A stretch of 64,000 nucleotides of DNA from Niallia sp. Man26 (lineage in GTDB: Bacteria > Bacillota > Bacilli > Bacillales > Cytobacillaceae). The DNA is taken from assembly GCF_022049065.2 (NCBI RefSeq), contig NZ_CP095743.1, positions 883,001-947,000 of the forward strand, read 5' to 3'. The notes beneath the pieces were generated by a model. It searched no databases. It saw nothing but the letters and a program-made list of their open reading frames with translations, and had not been told where the DNA came from. Positions 62,731-64,000 of the stretch are shown here, piece by piece. The translations under genes were made by a program, and so were the position numbers. The number at the start of each line of letters is the position of its first letter. Position 1 is the first letter of the stretch.

Positions 62731-64000
62731 TTATTTAATTTTCAAAGCAAGATTTTGATTAACAGTACAATAGAAATGACAGTTTTTACTCTGCTGTTTC
62801 TTTAAGCTTTCTATAGATGCCGGGATATGCAATTGCACCTTTTGATAGTCATTGTAGCGCAAATAAAGATTGTACACTGATTTTGGAAGAGCGCTTAGCC
62901 ACTCGAGCGGAATGGCTATTATTCCTTCACCATTTTCATCGACGGATGCAGGAAGGCTGAATTCTGATGCTGCGGACTGCCTGTCCCGTAAAAGAAGTTC
63001 TTGGATCGCTGCATCAACACCTGTTGCCTTCAAATGAAGGCTAATATGGTCCGTGTTAGGGGTGCAGTTGGCAAGCTCTGCATGAGCTGGAAGCTCGATA
63101 TATTTATAGGGCTCTGCTAATGGTGACACCATAAAGACTTGATCATCTTTAAAATGAAAGTTCTTTATTTTTGTATTCGCATGCCAGCGGGTGAGTTCTT
63201 CCACTTCCTTATAGCAACCGTTTTTAAAAAGCTGATAGCATGCTTTGTTAATAGGCTTAAAGAAATGATCGCTAATGTCATAATCTAAACTCTTAGCTGT
63301 CCTTAATGTTTTTTTCATTGTCCATACATAGGCTTTCCTTTTCAAATAGTCATTTGCTTTATGCTTTACTGAAGATTTTTCACTTCGCAAAGTATGGTAA
63401 CGGTTGATAAAGCCGGTAAAGCAGTCAAATTCATATAATCTGTTCAGTATCATCTTTTTTATAACAGGATCAAGTTCTTTGCCCTTAAAGTAGCGAATCA
63501 CCTTTTGATTACATTTCATCTTATGTAGGACATTCGTTCTTGAAGTTAAGGAATCTTTATTTTCGTTTTGTCTGTTTAAATAGTAAATGACATCTTTTGT
63601 TGTTGAGATGGATTTACAGCATGCGAGCACATCCATAAAAAATTGCTTATCTTCGGCAAATTTCATGGCAGGAAACTTTAGGCCATTTTCTTTAATAATG
63701 CTCGTTTTCATCATTCTTGCTCGTGGTCCTAAGTGATGAAAGATATGGGGGATAGAAACTGGCGGAACATTCCTTCGCTCTGTGCTTGATTCATGCTCTC
63801 CCACGATTGCTGTACCGTCTGTCCGTATTTTCACAGTTTTACCCACGATATAATCATCATTTGTTTCTTTAAGCACATTATAAAGCTTTTCAAGCCCGGA
63901 TAATTCAAACCAGTCATCTGCATCAAGGAATGAAATATAGGGAGCCTTAGCAAGCTTTATACCTAAGTTTCTTGGGTAGGCAGGTGTCCCTGTATTCTTC
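62731..64000 (-). CDS. family 2 glycosyltransferase, 5' part outside the window
   Basis: The minus-strand frame is open to the window edge, so the N-terminus is missing and 423 residues remain. The visible start includes the GT2 landmarks: PAYPRNLGIKLAKAPYISFL then DADDWF, the DxD metal/nucleotide site. After the GT-A core come a helical region (about 180-290 from the window edge) and a beta-rich C-terminal domain (HISLHLKATGVD, IPLEWLSALPKSVYNLYLRY), an arrangement typical of teichoic-acid or capsule glycosyltransferases in bacilli. Donor and acceptor unknown. Confidence 0.85.
   Translation of the reverse strand, partial: KNTGTPAYPRNLGIKLAKAPYISFLDADDWFELSGLEKLYNVLKETNDDYIVGKTVKIRTDGTAIVGEHESSTERRNVPPVSIPHIFHHLGPRARMMKTSIIKENGLKFPAMKFAEDKQFFMDVLACCKSISTTKDVIYYLNRQNENKDSLTSRTNVLHKMKCNQKVIRYFKGKELDPVIKKMILNRLYEFDCFTGFINRYHTLRSEKSSVKHKANDYLKRKAYVWTMKKTLRTAKSLDYDISDHFFKPINKACYQLFKNGCYKEVEELTRWHANTKIKNFHFKDDQVFMVSPLAEPYKYIELPAHAELANCTPNTDHISLHLKATGVDAAIQELLLRDRQSAASEFSLPASVDENGEGIIAIPLEWLSALPKSVYNLYLRYNDYQKVQLHIPASIESLKKQQSKNCHFYCTVNQNLALKIK

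Overview
The window looks like a piece of chromosome from an endospore-forming, low-GC Bacillaceae species. The left 40 kb follows the Bacillus subtilis yjbA-to-yjcH gene order almost gene for gene: yjbA, trpS, oppABCDF, yjbC-spx, mecA, coiA, pepF, spxH, yjbI, cwlQ, yjbK, yjbL, relQ, nadF, rluD-like, prpE, yjbQ, fabI, cotO, cotZ, yjcA, yjcZ-like, spoVIF, yjcD, yjzB-like, yjcG, yjcH. The genus cannot be fixed from the sequence. A Niallia- or Bacillus circulans-like species is only a guess. I see no rRNA, tRNA, CRISPR array, prophage or intact insertion sequence.

Layout. 1-8 kb: tryptophanyl-tRNA synthetase under a complete tryptophan T-box leader, then an oligopeptide ABC transporter. 8-18.5 kb: a proteostasis, redox and competence block (yjbC-spx, mecA, cls, coiA, pepF, spxH, truncated haemoglobin), including a 59-aa membrane-protein gene behind a perfect Fnr-type box. 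18.7-28.4 kb: lytic transglycosylase, CYTH protein, small alarmone synthetase, NAD kinase, pseudouridine synthase, PrpE, MgtE, a cation antiporter and FabI behind a FapR box. 28.6-37.3 kb: a sporulation island with coat proteins, a second-type spoVA operon, tiny spore proteins and spoVIF, with four sigma-K-like promoters.

37-51 kb is less conserved relative to B. subtilis. It holds yjcG/yjcH, the anaerobic ribonucleotide reductase nrdDG behind paired NrdR boxes, a DoxX protein behind a perfect Rex/Fnr-type palindrome, a TetR/SDR pair, an amino-acid ABC transporter whose binding protein and permease are fused, a CotF-like pair, a second FabI with its own FapR box, and a MarR-HlyD-MFS efflux operon with a 20-bp perfect palindrome. 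51-64 kb: Mn-catalase, a gluconate cluster (gntP, rpiR-type regulator, 6-phosphogluconate dehydrogenase, gluconokinase) sharing an A/T-rich GAAA-N4/5-TTTC motif, an alpha-galactoside import and hydrolysis operon with two cre/LacI-like sites, and the 3' part of a glycosyltransferase.

I found no wholly new multi-gene system. The most original observations are regulatory or concern very small genes: the Fnr-box-driven 59-aa membrane protein, the run of sigma-K promoters including one in front of an unannotated Lys/Cys-rich 36-aa peptide, the candidate RpiR operators inside the gntP and gnd promoter spacers, and a shared CoiA/YjcD zinc-finger-like N-terminus.
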